From Enterobacter mori LMG 25706 (GTDB taxonomy: Bacteria > Pseudomonadota > Gammaproteobacteria > Enterobacterales > Enterobacteriaceae), in NCBI RefSeq assembly GCF_000211415.1, contig NZ_GL890775.1:110844-164820 (forward strand): 53,977 nucleotides of DNA, in the 5' to 3' direction. The notes below the pieces were generated by a model. The model did not search any database, was not told where the DNA came from, and saw nothing but the letters and a program-made list of their open reading frames with translations. Below, one piece after another: positions 52,885 to 53,977 of the stretch (the stretch's first letter is position 1; each line of letters opens with the position of its first letter). Both the position numbers and the translations under genes were made by a program.

Positions 52885-52936
52885 AAACCGGAGTTCTGCA
52901 TTGCCTGACGGGCAGTGCGGCTCCGGTTTTTTCTTT
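52885..52936 (+). terminator. Terminator between nusB and thiL
   Basis: Outer stem AAACCGGAG (52885-52893) / CTCCGGTTT (52921-52929), inner stem GCATTGCC (52898-52905) / GGCAGTGC (52911-52918), then a T-rich tract. It should reduce read-through into thiL. Confidence 0.85.
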
Positions 52937-52956
52937 TATTTGCTGAGGCATAACGT

Positions 52957-53928
52957 ATGGCATGCGGCGAATTCTCCCTGATTGCCCGTTATTTCGACCG
53001 TGTCAGAACCTCTCGTCTTGATGTTGAAACCGGCATTGGCGATGACTGTGCACTTCTCAATATTCCCGAAAAACAGACGCTGGCAATCAGCACCGACACC
53101 CTGGTGTGCGGGCGTCATTTCCTGCCCGATATCGATCCTGCCGATCTGGCGTATAAAGCGCTGGCGGTGAACGTTAGCGATCTGGCGGCGATGGGTGCCG
53201 ATCCTGCCTGGCTGACGCTGGCTCTGACGTTGCCAGAGGTCGATGAAGCCTGGCTGGAAGCGTTTAGCGACACGCTGTTTGAACAGCTGAATTATTACGA
53301 TATGCAGTTGATTGGCGGTGATACCACTGCCGGGCCGCTGTCGATGACGCTGGCGATCCACGGCTATGTGCCGCTCGGCCGCGCGCTGAAGCGCTCGGGC
53401 GCAAAACCAGGCGACTGGATCTACGTGACCGGTACGCCGGGTGACAGCGCGGCAGGGCTGGCGGTCCTTCAGAACCGTTTAACGGTTGGAGATGCTGATG
53501 ATGCGGCGTATCTGGTGAAGCGCCATCTGCGGCCAACGCCGCGTATTCTGCACGGCCAGGCGCTGCGCGAGCGGGCAAGCTCGGCTATCGATCTCTCTGA
53601 CGGGCTGATCTCCGATCTCGGGCATATCCTGAAGGCCAGCGGCGTGGGCGCACGCGTTGACCTGGATCTGTTCCCGCTGTCGGAGCAACTGCTTCGCCAT
53701 GTCGAACCTGAGCAGGCGCTGCGCTGGGCGCTTTCCGGGGGTGAAGACTACGAGCTGTGCTTCACCGTACCGGAGCTGAACCGCGGAACGCTGGACGTGG
53801 CGTTAGCGCACCTCGGCGCGAAATTTACCTGCATCGGGCAGATTATGCCGGAGAGCGAAGGGCTGAAGTTTGTCCGTGAAGGTGCGCCGGTGACGCTCGA
53901 CTGGAAAGGGTACGATCACTTCGCGTAA
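52957..53928 (+). CDS. thiL: Thiamine-monophosphate kinase
   Basis: ATP-dependent phosphorylation of thiamine monophosphate to the diphosphate cofactor. The 323 residues have the PurM-like metal-binding motifs [32 protein letters not shown] and the C-terminal [11 protein letters not shown]. It is two residues shorter than E. coli ThiL at the C-terminus (ends DHFA). A REP palindrome follows directly, so the expected next gene, pgpA, does not overlap or abut it here. Confidence 0.96.
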   Translation: MACGEFSLIARYFDRVRTSRLDVETGIGDDCALLNIPEKQTLAISTDTLVCGRHFLPDIDPADLAYKALAVNVSDLAAMGADPAWLTLALTLPEVDEAWLEAFSDTLFEQLNYYDMQLIGGDTTAGPLSMTLAIHGYVPLGRALKRSGAKPGDWIYVTGTPGDSAAGLAVLQNRLTVGDADDAAYLVKRHLRPTPRILHGQALRERASSAIDLSDGLISDLGHILKASGVGARVDLDLFPLSEQLLRHVEPEQALRWALSGGEDYELCFTVPELNRGTLDVALAHLGAKFTCIGQIMPESEGLKFVREGAPVTLDWKGYDHFA

Positions 53929-53946
53929 GTTTGTGCGCTCTGTATT

Positions 53947-53977
53947 ACCGGGTGGCGCTGCGCTTACCCGGCCTACA
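53947..53977. repeat. REP palindrome after thiL (cut by the window end)
   Basis: CCGGGTGGCGCTGCGCTTAC then CCGGCCTACA; the same core as the copy after proY (34063-34092). It may be part of a longer BIME that continues past the window. Confidence 0.88.

Overview
The window is a contiguous stretch of an enterobacterial chromosome. Gene order and protein sequences follow the Escherichia coli/Salmonella hemB-to-thiL segment very closely, with moderately high GC and several genes absent from E. coli K-12 at these positions. This fits the Enterobacter/Leclercia/Lelliottia part of the Enterobacteriaceae; the species cannot be fixed from the sequence alone. There is no prophage, insertion sequence, rRNA, tRNA or CRISPR array. 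About 50 protein genes are packed on both strands, separated by hairpins, REP/BIME-like palindromes and one ERIC element.

Left part (1-15.1 kb): an OlsF-like two-domain acyltransferase, hemB (haem synthesis), a large type Va autotransporter divergent from hemB after an AT-rich gap, the regulator iprA (yaiV), and an ampH that carries an apparent one-base frameshift near its 3' end. An isochorismatase-like hydrolase, sbmA-yaiW (peptide uptake and an outer-membrane lipoprotein), yaiY, yaiZ and ddlA follow. Then come an extensin-like (peptidase M15-related) protein divergent from ddlA and an MdtG-like MFS exporter.

Middle part (15.1-34 kb): iraP, the phosphate-starvation genes phoA and psiF, the curli/cellulose-associated diguanylate cyclase dgcC, proC, yaiI, the TyrR-type aroL-yaiA-aroM group, ppnP, rdgC, mak, sbcDC and phoBR, then the amino-acid transporters brnQ and proY. 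Clear Pho boxes precede phoA and phoB. The araJ gene found between mak and sbcC in E. coli is absent; a short repeat sits at that junction.

Right part (34-54 kb): malZ with MalT-box-like sites, then a two-gene membrane cassette (DUF2339 plus DUF3999, ATGA overlap). The leader of this cassette folds around its own ribosome-binding site and start codon. A 2-Cys peroxiredoxin, acpH, the queuosine/translocase block queA-tgt-yajC-secD-secF, and a glyoxalase-like gene with its probable WYL regulator follow (the latter pair where E. coli has yajD). The window closes with tsx, yajI and the nrdR-ribD-ribE-nusB-thiL series, ending in a REP palindrome.

Most of the window is conserved core genome. The accessory interest lies in the DUF2339/DUF3999 cassette and its leader hairpin, the possible ornithine-lipid synthase, the autotransporter, the ddlA-adjacent extensin-like gene, the glyoxalase/WYL pair with a palindromic operator, and the broken ampH.
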